Origin: JAJDOJ01 sp034722015
Lineage (GTDB): Bacteria > Pseudomonadota > Gammaproteobacteria > JAJDOJ01
DNA: 64,000 nucleotides
Assembly: GCA_034722015.1 (NCBI GenBank)
Contig: JAYENI010000088.1
Coordinates: 1-64,000 of the forward strand
Direction: 5' to 3'
Shown here: positions 26,797-36,345 of the stretch, in pieces
How positions within the stretch are numbered: the first letter of the stretch is position 1
Layout of the letters: each line of letters starts with the position of its first letter
Notes under the pieces: model-generated
What the model saw: only the letters and a program-made list of their open reading frames with translations
What the model was told of the DNA's origin: nothing
Databases searched by the model: none
Made by a program: the position numbers and the translations under genes

Positions 26797-27642
26797 CTAC
26801 GGCAAGGAGGCGCCGTCGGCTTCCGCGAGTCGGCGTGCGACCTGTCTCAGGTTTTTCGTGTAGTCCGCGGATAGTGGGTCCAGGACCTCAACCTTGCCAC
26901 CAATGGCCTTGGCCACCTGGTTGGCCATCCTTCGGTCGAACTGCGGCTGGATAAAGACGACGGTGATTCCGTCCTGCCTCGCCTGTTCGATCAGGTTTGC
27001 GAGTGCCCGTGCGCCGGGTTCCTTCCCGTCGCTCTCGATGGCTATCTGCACGAGGCCGTACCTGTCGGCGAAGTGTCCCCACGCCGGGTGATAGACCATG
27101 AATCGCGGGGTGGTCAGGTCGGAAAGGATCTCCCGGATCTCCTCGTCCAGGGCATCCAGTTCGCCGGCAAGGGTCTGGTAGCCGGACTCGAAGGTCGCCC
27201 GGTCTTCGGGCGCCAGCGCGATCAATGCGTCGCGCACGTTAAACGCCATCTGTTTGGCCAGCAGCGGACTGGTCCACGCGTGCGGATCGTGTCCGTCGTG
27301 CGTCGCGTGGCCCTCGGTCGCAGGCGCGGGTATCCCCTCGCGGGCGTCCAGCACCAGCATGGTGGGGTTGGTCGAGCGGATTCGTGTCATCCACGCATTC
27401 TCGAACGGTACGCCGGATCGCACGTAGAGATCCGCCCTGGCAAGGTCCTTGACCTGTCTCGGCATTGGCTCGTAGGTCGCGGGGCTGAAACCGGGTTGCA
27501 CCATGGACCGGACCTGAACCCGCGGCCCCCCGACCCGTTCAACGAGATACTTCAGCGGCGGCACGCTCACCATGACCCTCAGGGGTTCGGCGGCGCCGTT
27601 GGCGGGCGCAACCAGTGTCAGTAATAGTACGAATCTCCACAT
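26797..27642 (-). CDS. ZnuA-like metal ABC transporter substrate-binding protein
   Basis: 281 residues with a cleavable signal peptide (FVLLLTLVAPANGAAE). It belongs to the Zn/Mn cluster A-I binding proteins: SPATYEPMPRQ, a His-rich loop (HATHDGHDPHAW), and YHPAWGHFADRYGL. The position of the usual first metal His in the HxYEP region is alanine here, so metal binding relies on the other histidines. No permease or ATPase gene is adjacent; it is an orphan in this window. A longer upstream frame lacks conservation. Confidence 0.83.
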   Translation of the reverse strand: MWRFVLLLTLVAPANGAAEPLRVMVSVPPLKYLVERVGGPRVQVRSMVQPGFSPATYEPMPRQVKDLARADLYVRSGVPFENAWMTRIRSTNPTMLVLDAREGIPAPATEGHATHDGHDPHAWTSPLLAKQMAFNVRDALIALAPEDRATFESGYQTLAGELDALDEEIREILSDLTTPRFMVYHPAWGHFADRYGLVQIAIESDGKEPGARALANLIEQARQDGITVVFIQPQFDRRMANQVAKAIGGKVEVLDPLSADYTKNLRQVARRLAEADGASLP

Positions 27643-27968
27643 AACCCGGACGTCCCGTCTGTACCCCGATACCATTTGAGTCAAAGCCGTGTCGCCGGGA
27701 ACAAACCGGTCCGGTCCGGTTAACGACGCCGAATCGCCAGTGTAGGATTTCCGTACGGACAGGCTGTGAAGCAGGCGTTGCAGTATAACCTTGCGCCACG
27801 GTCGGGGAGGAAACGGCTGCCGGGTGAGGCAGAGCTGCATGTGCCGCGGTTACCAGGCCTGGATTGCGGCGAGCGTTTCTGTCGGCAGGCGGAGATCGAT
27901 ACCTCCGATCGAGAGTTTTTCTGGTACAAGACTATTTACGTAATCGGTTTCGGGATGCCGGGGAATCT
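27643..27968. other. Divergent intergenic region, ZnuA-like / HlyD-like
   Basis: 326 bp between divergent genes. I see no clear metal-regulator dyad (such as a Zur-type box), no RNA gene and no supported reading frame; the open frames here have no conserved features. Confidence 0.45.
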
Positions 27969-28814
27969 ATGAACATCCGTTTTCTCCATTCAGAGAGGTT
28001 GGATACCGGACGATGGCAATCCGTCCCGATATTCGTTCTGATTCTGGTGCTGGGCGCGCCATCGCTGTGTGCCCGGGCGATCGGGGCGCAGGGCGTTCGC
28101 TCTTCCACCGGCATCGTTGTTGCCGAGAGAAGCGTCACCCTCGCGGCGAAGATCGTGGGCCGGATCGCCGCGGTCAACATTGACGAGGGCGACGAGGTGA
28201 AGGTCGGTGACCTGCTTGTCGCGATCGACGACGCAGAGTTATTGGCGGACCTCGCCTCGGCAAGGGCGGCCCTGGAGCAGGAAAATGTCAACCTGGCGCA
28301 CATGGGAAAGCTGGACAAACGCTACCAGACCTTGCTCAGGAACAAATCGGTGTCGGTGGACCAGGCCGACGAGGCTGCATTCAATCATGCCGCTGCAAGG
28401 GCCAGCGTCGACAGGGCGAGGGCGCAGGTCGACAAGGCGCAGGCGATACTGCGTGAATCGAGGATCGAGGCCCCGTTCGACGGGGTGATCATCGAGCGTC
28501 ACGCCGAGATCGGACAGGTCACCGCGCCCGGTGATGCGCTCCTTCTGCTGGAGGATCAGCACAAACTCAGGTTTCGCACCGCGGTCAAGGAGAAGGATAT
28601 CCCGCATGTCGCCCTGGGCCAGCAAATCTTAGTGACCATCGGCGCGCTGGGCGACGCAGAGCTTCCGGCGAAGATCGACCGCCTGATACCTTCCGCGGAC
28701 AAGGATACGCATGAATTCGTCATCGAGGCGGTGTTACCCGCGCACGATCACCTCTATCCGGGCATGTTCGGGAGGGCCCGGTTCGATGTTGGCATCGAAC
28801 CCCGTCCCCGATAG
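27969..28814 (+). CDS. HlyD-type membrane fusion protein
   Basis: 281-residue periplasmic adaptor for the RND pump that follows. An N-terminal hydrophobic signal or anchor is followed by a biotinyl-lipoyl half (VVAERSVTLAAKIVGRIAAV, GDEVKVGDLL), an alpha-hairpin (about residues 90-160), the second lipoyl half (IEAPFDGVIIERHAEIGQV) and a beta-barrel. It is shorter than typical AcrA proteins. ATG 27969 starts the signal segment. It lies 131 bp before the pump gene. Confidence 0.9.
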   Translation: MNIRFLHSERLDTGRWQSVPIFVLILVLGAPSLCARAIGAQGVRSSTGIVVAERSVTLAAKIVGRIAAVNIDEGDEVKVGDLLVAIDDAELLADLASARAALEQENVNLAHMGKLDKRYQTLLRNKSVSVDQADEAAFNHAAARASVDRARAQVDKAQAILRESRIEAPFDGVIIERHAEIGQVTAPGDALLLLEDQHKLRFRTAVKEKDIPHVALGQQILVTIGALGDAELPAKIDRLIPSADKDTHEFVIEAVLPAHDHLYPGMFGRARFDVGIEPRPR

Positions 28815-28945
28815 CCCGATGCGTCGGCGGGCGTGGCGTAGCGGATGTGGTCATTGCACCGTGACCCGCTCGCGAGGGGACTTTCTGAACCCCCGGGCGC
28901 CGCGGACCGCGACAACGACCGACTTTTCCCCTTGCCGGAGATGCC

Positions 28946-31900
28946 ATGAAATCCCTGATCCGGTTTTTCGCGCAGAGATCGACCCTCTCCAATGTGCTGA
29001 CCTTCCTCATCGTCTTCCTCGGTCTGAGTTCCATGACCGTCATACAGCGCGACAATTTTCCGAGCGTGGATTTCCTCGAGATGACGGTCACCACCCGCTA
29101 TCCCGGCGCGTCTCCCGAAGACGTGGAACTCAACGTGACCAACAAGATCGAGGAAGAGCTGAAAGAGGTCGACGGACTGGACAAGTACACCTCTTTCTCG
29201 ATGGAGAATATTTCCGTCGTCCACATATGGATCGACCGGGAAGCGGGCGATTCCGACAAGGTGAAGACGGACGTGCGCGACGCCGTTTCCCGGGTCTCCG
29301 GATTTCCGCGGGAGGTGGACGAGAAACCGGTGGTCGAGGAACTGACCACGTCTACCGCGATACCCATCGTCGAGGTCGGGTTGACCGGTGATGTCCCGTA
29401 CACAACGTTGCGCACGATCGCCAAGCGCGCCGAAAAGGCGTTGCTGGACGTGCCCGGCGTGGCCAGTGTCGCGAAATTCGGATTTCTGGACCGCGAGATC
29501 AAGGTAGAGGTCAATCGCGACGCCGTGGAACGGTACCGGATTCCCGTGCACGACGTCGTCGCGGCCATCCGAAACCGCAACATCCGCGCCACGGGCGGTT
29601 CCTTCGAGTCGTACACGAGCGAGAAGAACATCGTCACGCTGTCGGAGTTCAGCGACCCGGAGGAGGCCGGGGAGGTGATCATCAAACTCACCGGGGGTGG
29701 CGCCACGGTCAGGGTCAGGGACCTCGCCAGCGTCAGTGACGGGTTCGAGCCGGCAAAGATCCTGTCGCGGATGAACGGAAAGCCCGCCATCTCGTTTCTG
29801 GTGTTCAAGAAGGAATCCGCCGACATCATGCGAACGGTGGAAGGCATCAAGAAACTGGTGGACGAGAATCGCGAAAGGTTGCCCGAGGGGGTGCGCATCG
29901 AGTACTCCAACGACAAGTCGCGCCTGGTCCGCAACCGTCTGGAGGTCGTGGCGTGGAACGGCGTGATGGGGCTGATCCTGGTCACGCTGGTGCTGACCGT
30001 CTTTCTTGACCTGCGTTCGGCCTTCTGGGTGGCGTTCAGTATCCCCGTCGTGTTGCTGGGGACCCTTTTTCTGTTGCCGATCTTCGGGGCCTATCTGGAT
30101 TCGATCGCGCTGGCCTCGATGATCATCGTCATCGGCATCATCGTCGACGACGGTATCGTGATCGCCGAGAACATCTGGCGTCACCGTGAGGAGGGCATGC
30201 CGCCGATCGACGCCGCGGTGGAAGGTACGTATTCGGTGTTTCAGCCCGTGCTGACCACGATCCTGACGACGGCCCTGGCCTTCATGCCGATGTTTTTTAT
30301 GTCCGGGACCATGGGGGACTTCGTCTACGTCATTCCGCTGGTCGTGGTGCTCGCGCTGGCCATCTCGTGGTTCGACGTCATGTTCATCATGCCCGCCCAC
30401 CTGATAGCCGGCGCCGGAGAAGTCGGCGGGATGGTTGAGGGGCAACGCGAGCACTGGTTCGCTCAGGTTCGCGGGGTCTACGGGAGATTTCTCAATGTCG
30501 CGCTGAAGATGCGCTATCTGGTGGTAGTGGTGTTCCTCGCACTGCTTGTGATCGCCTTCTGGTACGCGGGTCGCTACATGGACTTTGTACTGTTTCCGAC
30601 ACAGTCGGCCGACGAGTTCTACATCCTCGCCGAACTGCCCAGCGGTTCGTCTCTCGAGCATACAGAGGAGAAGCTGGCCGAGGTCGAGGCGATCGTGCAG
30701 GCGTTGCCCGCCGGGGAGCTGGATTCGATGGTGACCCGAGTGGGGACGCACGGACAGTTCAACCTGGGGGAAAACGAGAACTGGGCCATGGTCGGGGTCT
30801 ACCTGACGCCCTTTGCGACCAGGAATCGCAACGCGGACGAGATTGTCGAGGCGCTGCGGGCGCGCGCCGCTGATCTAGAGGGGTTTGTCGGGCTCAAGTT
30901 CATCATCGACAGCGGCGGTCCTCCGGTAGGACGTCCGGTTACCCTGCGGGTGGTGGGAAGCGACGACGAGAAACGCAGTGACCTTGCCGACCTGTTGACG
31001 CAGCGCCTCGAGGACATGCCCGGCGTGAAGGATGTCGACCGGGACGACAAGACTGGAAAGCAGGAGATCCGGATCAATCTGGATTACACCCGACTCGCCG
31101 ATCAGGGGATCAGTGTGGCAGACGTGGCCAGGAACATCCGCCTCTCATACGATGGCGAGATCGTGACCTCGGTGCGTTACGGCGACGAGGACGTCGATTT
31201 CCGGGTGCAGCTGGACGAACAGGCCCGCCGATCAGCCGAAGGACTGGGCGAAATGATCGTCCCGACCCCGGAAGACAGACTTGTTTACCTCTCCGAGGTG
31301 GCGACGTTCTCGGTGCAGCCCGGGCCGTCGAATTTCTATCACTTCGACAACGATCGCACCATCACCGTGACCGCGGATGTGGTCAAGACGGTGACCACAC
31401 CGCTCAAGGTGACCACGGATGTGATGCGGGGCATCGAGATGGACCGTGACTGGGAGGGCATGCGGGTTGTCGTGGGCGGGGAGGCCGAGGAGACGCAGGA
31501 TTCCATGGCGAGCCTGTTCGTTGCATTTCTGGCCGCCGCCGTCGGAATCTACCTGATTCTGCTGTTGCTGTTCAACTCGGCGGTTCAGCCGATACTGGTC
31601 ATGTTCGCCGTACCCTTCGGTCTGGTGGGCGTCATCTTTGCGTTCGCCGTGCATCTCCAGCCACTGGGATTTCTGGCAATGCTCGGGGTCGTAGGCTTGA
31701 CGGGCATCGTGGTGAACGATTCGCTGATCCTGGTGAATCTGCTGAACCGTTTGCGCCGGCAGCGCCCCGGGGAACCCTTGAAGCAGCTGATCATCGAGGC
31801 GGCTTCGAACCGCCTGCGCCCGATCCTGTTGACTTCGGTGACGACCGTCGCGGGTCTGCTGCCGATGGCGTACGGGCTCGGCGGGTCCGACCCGTTCTCG

Positions 31901-32038
31901 GCCCCCATGGCATTGGCGATGGGTTACGGAATCCTTTTCGCCACCCCATTGACCCTGTTGTTGCTGCCCTGTCTGCTGGTGCTGCATGAAGACGTGAGTG
32001 CACGTGCCGCGCGGCTATGGGCGGCACTGCACTGGTAG
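28946..32038 (+). CDS. RND-family efflux transporter (AcrB/MdtB-like)
   Basis: 1030-residue inner-membrane proton-driven pump with twelve expected membrane helices and two large periplasmic loops. The proton-relay aspartates D401-D402 are in GIIVDDGIVIAENI of helix 4. The second half repeats the fold (LVGVIFAFAVHLQPLGFLA, GIVVNDSLILVN). The substrate cannot be read; it resembles hydrophobe exporters rather than CzcA heavy-metal pumps. No TolC-like outer membrane gene is adjacent. Confidence 0.94.
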   Translation: MKSLIRFFAQRSTLSNVLTFLIVFLGLSSMTVIQRDNFPSVDFLEMTVTTRYPGASPEDVELNVTNKIEEELKEVDGLDKYTSFSMENISVVHIWIDREAGDSDKVKTDVRDAVSRVSGFPREVDEKPVVEELTTSTAIPIVEVGLTGDVPYTTLRTIAKRAEKALLDVPGVASVAKFGFLDREIKVEVNRDAVERYRIPVHDVVAAIRNRNIRATGGSFESYTSEKNIVTLSEFSDPEEAGEVIIKLTGGGATVRVRDLASVSDGFEPAKILSRMNGKPAISFLVFKKESADIMRTVEGIKKLVDENRERLPEGVRIEYSNDKSRLVRNRLEVVAWNGVMGLILVTLVLTVFLDLRSAFWVAFSIPVVLLGTLFLLPIFGAYLDSIALASMIIVIGIIVDDGIVIAENIWRHREEGMPPIDAAVEGTYSVFQPVLTTILTTALAFMPMFFMSGTMGDFVYVIPLVVVLALAISWFDVMFIMPAHLIAGAGEVGGMVEGQREHWFAQVRGVYGRFLNVALKMRYLVVVVFLALLVIAFWYAGRYMDFVLFPTQSADEFYILAELPSGSSLEHTEEKLAEVEAIVQALPAGELDSMVTRVGTHGQFNLGENENWAMVGVYLTPFATRNRNADEIVEALRARAADLEGFVGLKFIIDSGGPPVGRPVTLRVVGSDDEKRSDLADLLTQRLEDMPGVKDVDRDDKTGKQEIRINLDYTRLADQGISVADVARNIRLSYDGEIVTSVRYGDEDVDFRVQLDEQARRSAEGLGEMIVPTPEDRLVYLSEVATFSVQPGPSNFYHFDNDRTITVTADVVKTVTTPLKVTTDVMRGIEMDRDWEGMRVVVGGEAEETQDSMASLFVAFLAAAVGIYLILLLLFNSAVQPILVMFAVPFGLVGVIFAFAVHLQPLGFLAMLGVVGLTGIVVNDSLILVNLLNRLRRQRPGEPLKQLIIEAASNRLRPILLTSVTTVAGLLPMAYGLGGSDPFSAPMALAMGYGILFATPLTLLLLPCLLVLHEDVSARAARLWAALHW

Positions 32039-32169
32039 TTGCCGCCCGTGAATTTCTGCGGATTCAGCTGACCGACAAGCAGACATTCATATCGCGGGTT
32101 TTTTTGCAATCGGGGCAGTGGTGTAATTCAATGTTGCTTCGTGCTCGTCGAGGTCGCAGGTGCTGAGGT

Positions 32170-32613
32170 ATGAGATATTTCGATAATTTGCTCCTTGTAT
32201 TCGCCTTCTGGCTACTTGTATCCGACTGTTCCGCGGAATCACCCGAAATGGGCATAAATCCGGAGTATGAGGTCAGGCCCATCGGCTGGGTACGCAAGAT
32301 CAACGGCAGGACCATCATCGAGGTGGACAGACAGTACCAGCCTGCCCTGCTGGGTGTGCAGGATCGCGAGGCCATCTGGGTGCTGTACTGGTTCGACCGC
32401 AACGACACGCCGCAACGGCGGGCGATCCTTCAGGTGCACCCGCGTCGCAATCCGGAGAATCCGCTGCGCGGCGTATTCGCCACGCGTGCCCCGGTTCGGC
32501 CCAACCTCATCGGTCTGAGCCGCTGCCGGGTGCTCTCGGTTCACGATAACGTTATCGAAATCGACGACATCGACGCCTTCGCCGACACACCGGTGCTGGA
32601 CATCAAACCATGA
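32170..32613 (+). CDS. TrmO/TsaA-domain protein with a signal peptide
   Basis: 147 residues. From about residue 35 it is a TsaA/TrmO domain: RPIGWVRK, REAIWVLYWFDRNDTPQRR, LQVHPRRNPENPLRGVFATR, and RPNLIGLSRCRVL, IDDIDAFADTPVLDIKP. Classical TrmO methylates t6A37 in tRNA. Here the first 22 residues (LLLVFAFWLLVSDCSA) form a typical export signal, odd for a tRNA enzyme. A second ATG at 32248 would give a 121-residue cytosolic form, but its ribosome site is weak. The function may differ from tRNA methylation. Confidence 0.85.
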   Translation: MRYFDNLLLVFAFWLLVSDCSAESPEMGINPEYEVRPIGWVRKINGRTIIEVDRQYQPALLGVQDREAIWVLYWFDRNDTPQRRAILQVHPRRNPENPLRGVFATRAPVRPNLIGLSRCRVLSVHDNVIEIDDIDAFADTPVLDIKP

Positions 32614-32733
32614 CGCACGGTGAGAGTTCTGGAAATTGGTTGAAAGGCTCGTTGTTTGGCTCGGACCCTGTCAACAATTCAAGCCAGACCGGGACATTCA
32701 AGCGCCCCAGGCTTGAGTGAATTTTTCGAAAGA

Positions 32734-33075
32734 CTATTCCCGCGAAAGCCTGACGAACGCGACGCAGGCGGTGAACAGGGAGAGACTGGCGATGATGACT
32801 GCGATCCCGAACAGGCGCTCGGCGGGAACCGCCGCGTGCGCGACGCCCAGCACGAAATAGAACAGGGCCAGAAAGAGCGTCCACTGATGGGTATAGAGCC
32901 TGGCGTTCAGGAGGCCGCGCAGTGGCAGCAGCAGCGGCAGGGCCAGCGCGATGAGGACCAGCGCCGTCGGCCATTTTTCGGGTGGCGATATCCAGGCGTA
33001 CCAGGCCAGGATCATCGCGAGCAGGGCGAAGTAGGCGCTCAGTACCGTCCATCGCGCGACCGATCGCGTGCTCAC
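32734..33075 (-). CDS. DUF2069 membrane protein
   Basis: 113 residues with about four membrane helices (WTVLSAYFALLAMILAWYAW, WPTALVLIALALPLLLPLRG and two more). The pattern LRGLLNARLYTHQWTLFLALFYF is typical of DUF2069. It starts with GTG overlapping the wrbA-like stop by four bases. The family has no known function but often neighbours WrbA-type genes. Confidence 0.88.
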   Translation of the reverse strand: MSTRSVARWTVLSAYFALLAMILAWYAWISPPEKWPTALVLIALALPLLLPLRGLLNARLYTHQWTLFLALFYFVLGVAHAAVPAERLFGIAVIIASLSLFTACVAFVRLSRE

Positions 33076-33695
33076 GAAGTGCCCGTTTCCCTTTGGGCCC
33101 GTGCGGTTTCGAGGTCACGGGCCGTTTCGGCGAGCCGGCGCCCCAGCGCCAGACACAGCGTTTTCTCTTCGGCAGTGAGTGGTCTTTCGCTCCTGATGCC
33201 CGCATGGTGGCTCGGTCCGTAGGGTGTGCCGCCGCTGGTCGTTTCCAGCAGCGCCGCTTCCGTATAGGGCAGCCCCACGATCAGCATGCCGTGATGCAGT
33301 AGCGGCAGCATCATGGAGAGGAGGGTGGATTCCTGTCCGCCGTGCAGGCTGGAGGTCGAGGTAAACGCCCCGGCGGGTTTGCCTGCCAGTCCGCCGGACA
33401 ACCAAAGGGCGCTCGTCTGGTCCAGAAAATATTTCAGTGGCGCCGCCATGTTGCCGAAGCGCGTCGGGCTGCCGAGAGCGATTCCCGAGCACGAGATCAG
33501 GTTCGCCAGTGTGGCGTAGGGGGGGCCCTCAGGTGGAATAACGTCTTCGGTCGCCTCGCATACCGTCGACACCGGGGGTACCGTACGCAGTTTTGCCTCC
33601 ATACCCGGTACCTCCGCGACACCACGGGCAATCCGGCGCGCCATCTCGGCGGTCGCACCGTATCGGCTGTAATACAGAACCAGGATCTCGCCCAT
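33072..33695 (-). CDS. wrbA: WrbA-like NAD(P)H:quinone oxidoreductase
   Basis: 207-residue flavodoxin-fold protein. The FMN phosphate site is YYSRYGATAEMAR; further FMN-contact segments are GSPTRFGNMAAPLKYFLDQT and FTSTSSLHGGQES. It reduces quinones by two electrons, avoiding semiquinone radicals. It sits between arsC (5 bp upstream) and DUF2069 (overlapping), forming a three-gene operon. Confidence 0.92.
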   Translation of the reverse strand: MGEILVLYYSRYGATAEMARRIARGVAEVPGMEAKLRTVPPVSTVCEATEDVIPPEGPPYATLANLISCSGIALGSPTRFGNMAAPLKYFLDQTSALWLSGGLAGKPAGAFTSTSSLHGGQESTLLSMMLPLLHHGMLIVGLPYTEAALLETTSGGTPYGPSHHAGIRSERPLTAEEKTLCLALGRRLAETARDLETARAQRETGTS

Positions 33696-33700
33696 GCGGG

Positions 33701-34063
33701 TTACACGATCTCCAGGACGCGTTCCGGTGGCCTGCCCAGGGCGGCCTGCTTGCCGTGAATGACGATCGGCCGCTCGATCAGAATCGGATTCTCGACCATG
33801 GCGTCGATCAGCGCATCCTCCGACAGGCCCTGGTCAGACAGTTTCAATTCCTTGTAGCGTTTCTCCTTCGTTCGCATCAGTTCGCGGGGGCCGATCCCGA
33901 GCATTCGCAGGACCTGTCGCAGCGTGGCCGCGTCCGGTGGCGTCTTCAGGTACTCGACGATATCCGGTTCGATCCCGTTCTCCTTGAGCAGATTCAGGGT
34001 CTGCCGCGATTTGGAGCAGCGGGGATTGTGGTACAGGGTGACGCTGGGTCGGGACTCGCTCAT
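33701..34063 (-). CDS. arsC: Glutaredoxin-dependent arsenate reductase
   Basis: 120 residues of the ArsC/YffB thioredoxin-fold family. The catalytic cysteine is C16 in YHNPRCSKSRQTL, and RPIVIHGKQAALGRPPE is the conserved C-terminal block with the cis-proline and arginines. The protein length favours ArsC over the shorter YffB. No ars regulator or pump is near, so it is probably a housekeeping copy. Confidence 0.92.
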   Translation of the reverse strand: MSESRPSVTLYHNPRCSKSRQTLNLLKENGIEPDIVEYLKTPPDAATLRQVLRMLGIGPRELMRTKEKRYKELKLSDQGLSEDALIDAMVENPILIERPIVIHGKQAALGRPPERVLEIV

Positions 34064-34268
34064 TGACTGGCCTATTCCGGGTTTGCATGGCTGCTTGACG
34101 GCCGCGACGCGGCAAAGCTATGTTGCCGGGGCGGCTGCTCGTCGACACGTGTCGTCATATCCCGGCCGCCGGCACCGAATTATAACAACAGACGCTTCCC
34201 CGGAAGAGGCCGGACGTGGGTCTGCCGCCTGGTCCCCGATACCTTTTGTTGTCCAGCGAGGTCAGTTG

Positions 34269-34553
34269 ATGGTCGATTCGACGGAGACGGTCTGTGTGCG
34301 ATGCCGCGTTACCGGGCGGGTCCAGGGCGTCTTTTTTCGCGCGTCCACCGTGGACAGGGCTCGGGGGCTGGGGCTGTCCGGCTATGCCCGGAATCTCGCC
34401 GACGGCAGCGTCGAGATCCATGCCTGCGGTCGTACCGATGCCGTGGAGGCCCTGAGGGCCTGGTTGTGGGAAGGTCCCCGGCACGCGCGCGTCGATGCGG
34501 TGGTGTGCGTGCCCGCCGAACCCGGGGAGCACAGTGGATTCGGCGTGAGATAA
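34269..34553 (+). CDS. acyP: Acylphosphatase
   Basis: 94-residue alpha/beta sandwich hydrolase of acyl phosphates. The phosphate-binding loop GRVQGVFFRAS has catalytic R24, and N42 lies in GYARNLADGSVEI. It ends 80 bp from the convergent proS; a GC hairpin lies between them. Confidence 0.95.
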   Translation: MVDSTETVCVRCRVTGRVQGVFFRASTVDRARGLGLSGYARNLADGSVEIHACGRTDAVEALRAWLWEGPRHARVDAVVCVPAEPGEHSGFGVR

Positions 34554-34561
34554 CCGGACCC

Positions 34562-34581
34562 GGCGGCAGTCTGATGCCGCC
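34562..34581. terminator. GC hairpin between convergent acyP and proS
   Basis: GGCGGCA (34562-34568), loop GTCTGA, TGCCGCC (34575-34581): a perfect 7-bp stem nine bases after acyP. Only TT follows on the plus strand, so it is a weak or bidirectional terminator at best. Confidence 0.5.
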
Positions 34582-34632
34582 TTGACGGCCTTTCCGACGC
34601 CCCGGTCGGGCCATACCCTGGTGCGTATCCGG

Positions 34633-36345
34633 TCAGTTCGCTGCGAGTGCTGACCGCAGGTAGGGCACCAGTTCGTCCAGCGGAATATCGCGCGGTTTTT
34701 CATCCCTGCGCCCCTTGTATTCCGCCGTGCCCGAATCGAGCCCCCTTTCTCCCAGCACCACACGGTGAGGGATACCGATCAGTTCGAGGTCGGCGAACAT
34801 GACGCCCGGCCGGATGTCCCTGTCGTCGAACAGTGTGTCGATTCCGGCCGCGAGCAATTCCCTGTAAAGGGCCTCGGCTGCAACGCGGGTTCGCTGTGAC
34901 CGGCCCATGCTGATTGGCGCCAGTGCCACCTGGAAGGGTGCGACGGGAATGGGCCAGACGATGCCGCGATCGTCGTGGTTCTGCTCGATCGCCGCCGCAA
35001 CGATGCGCGTGACACCGATGCCGTAGCAACCCATGATCATCTCCACGGCGCGCCCGCTTTCGTCCAGGGCGGTGGCGTTCATGGAATGGCTGTATTTCGA
35101 GCCGAGCTGGAAGATGTGCCCGACCTCGATCCCCCGAACAATGGATAGCACCCCCCGCCCGTCCGGGCCGGGGTCGCCGTCGACGACGTTTCGTATATCG
35201 ACACTCTCGACCGCCGCCAGGTCGCGCCCCCAGTTGGCGCCGGCCAGATGCACTCCATCCCTGTTTGCGCCGCAGACGAAATCTGCGAGGCGGGCCGCAG
35301 CGTGGTCCACGAAGATCGGGATGTCCAGGCCGAGTGGGCCAATGGATCCGGGGCGGCAACCGCAGGCGGCGAGTACCGAAGATTCGTCGGCGAGTTCCAG
35401 CGGCGCGGCCACTCCGTCCAGCTTTTCGGCCTTGACGCGATTGAGTTCGTGATCGCCGCGAAGTACGAGCGCGACGAGCGTATCGTTCTCTCCCTGAACG
35501 ACGAGCGTCTTGACGCAACGCGATCCGGGTACGCCAAGAAACTCGCTGACCTCCGCAATCGAGTGGGCTCCGGGGGTTTCAACCTCACGCAATTCCTCAC
35601 CCGGTGCCGCATGGGCAGCCCGCAGTGGTGTGACCGCGGCGAGTTCGACGTTGGCCGCATAATTACCTTCGGAGGAAAACGCAATGGCGTCCTCGCCCGA
35701 ATCGGCAAGGACATGGAATTCGTGTGACGCGTTGCCGCCGATTGCCCCGGTGTCCGCCTGCACTGCCCGGTAGTCCAGACCGAGCCGGTCGAAGATGCGG
35801 CTGTAGGTGGCGTACATGACATCGTAGGTCTCGCTCAGGGAGTCCTGGTCCATGTGGAAGGAGTAGGCGTCCTTCATGATGAACTCGCGCGCCCGCATGA
35901 CCCCGAATCTTGGTCTGACCTCGTCGCGGAACTTCGTCTGGATCTGGTAGAAATTGATCGGCAATTGCTTGTAGCTGCGGATCTCGCGCCGGGCAAGGTC
36001 GGTAATAACCTCTTCGTGCGTGGGTCCGTAGCAGAAATCCCGCCCGTGGCGGTCTTGCAGGCGCAGCAATTCGGGACCGTACATTTCCCAGCGGCCGGAT
36101 TCGCGCCACAGTTCCGAGGGCTGGACCGCCGGCATCAGTACCTCGATGGCGCCACTGCGATCCATTTCTTCCCGAATAATGTTTTCGACCTTGCGCAGCA
36201 CCCTCAGGCCCAGCGGCAACCAGGTGTAGAGACCGGTGGCCAGCTTGCGAATCATGCCGGCGCGAAGCATCAGTTTGTGACTGACGATCTCGGCGTCAGC
36301 CGGGGTTTCCTTGACGGTGGACAGCGGAAAACTGGACGTGCGCAT
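34633..36345 (-). CDS. proS: Prolyl-tRNA synthetase
   Basis: 570-residue class II synthetase with an editing insertion. Motif 1 lies near the N-terminus (GLYTWLPLGLRVLRKVE), motif 2 around FRDEVRPRFGVMRAREF and motif 3 in GCYGIGVTRIVAA. The INS editing domain is present (ADESSVLAACGC, DGVHLAGANWGRDLA). The start at 36345 gives MRTSSFPLSTVKETPADAE, usual for the bacterial enzyme; the longer frame adds 23 unconserved residues. Confidence 0.96.
   Translation of the reverse strand: MRTSSFPLSTVKETPADAEIVSHKLMLRAGMIRKLATGLYTWLPLGLRVLRKVENIIREEMDRSGAIEVLMPAVQPSELWRESGRWEMYGPELLRLQDRHGRDFCYGPTHEEVITDLARREIRSYKQLPINFYQIQTKFRDEVRPRFGVMRAREFIMKDAYSFHMDQDSLSETYDVMYATYSRIFDRLGLDYRAVQADTGAIGGNASHEFHVLADSGEDAIAFSSEGNYAANVELAAVTPLRAAHAAPGEELREVETPGAHSIAEVSEFLGVPGSRCVKTLVVQGENDTLVALVLRGDHELNRVKAEKLDGVAAPLELADESSVLAACGCRPGSIGPLGLDIPIFVDHAAARLADFVCGANRDGVHLAGANWGRDLAAVESVDIRNVVDGDPGPDGRGVLSIVRGIEVGHIFQLGSKYSHSMNATALDESGRAVEMIMGCYGIGVTRIVAAAIEQNHDDRGIVWPIPVAPFQVALAPISMGRSQRTRVAAEALYRELLAAGIDTLFDDRDIRPGVMFADLELIGIPHRVVLGERGLDSGTAEYKGRRDEKPRDIPLDELVPYLRSALAAN

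Noticed and set aside
28754..30751. 665-codon open frame antisense to the RND pump gene
   Set aside because: The translation is His/Arg/Asp-rich with no domain, and it is the mirror of strong codon bias in the RND gene.
32099..32105. Seven-T run after the RND gene, considered as an intrinsic terminator
   Set aside because: No stable stem immediately precedes the T-run.
32679..32716. Possible terminator after the TrmO-like gene (TCAAGCC with GGCTTGA)
   Set aside because: The loop is 24 bases and the stem only 7, so it is not convincing.
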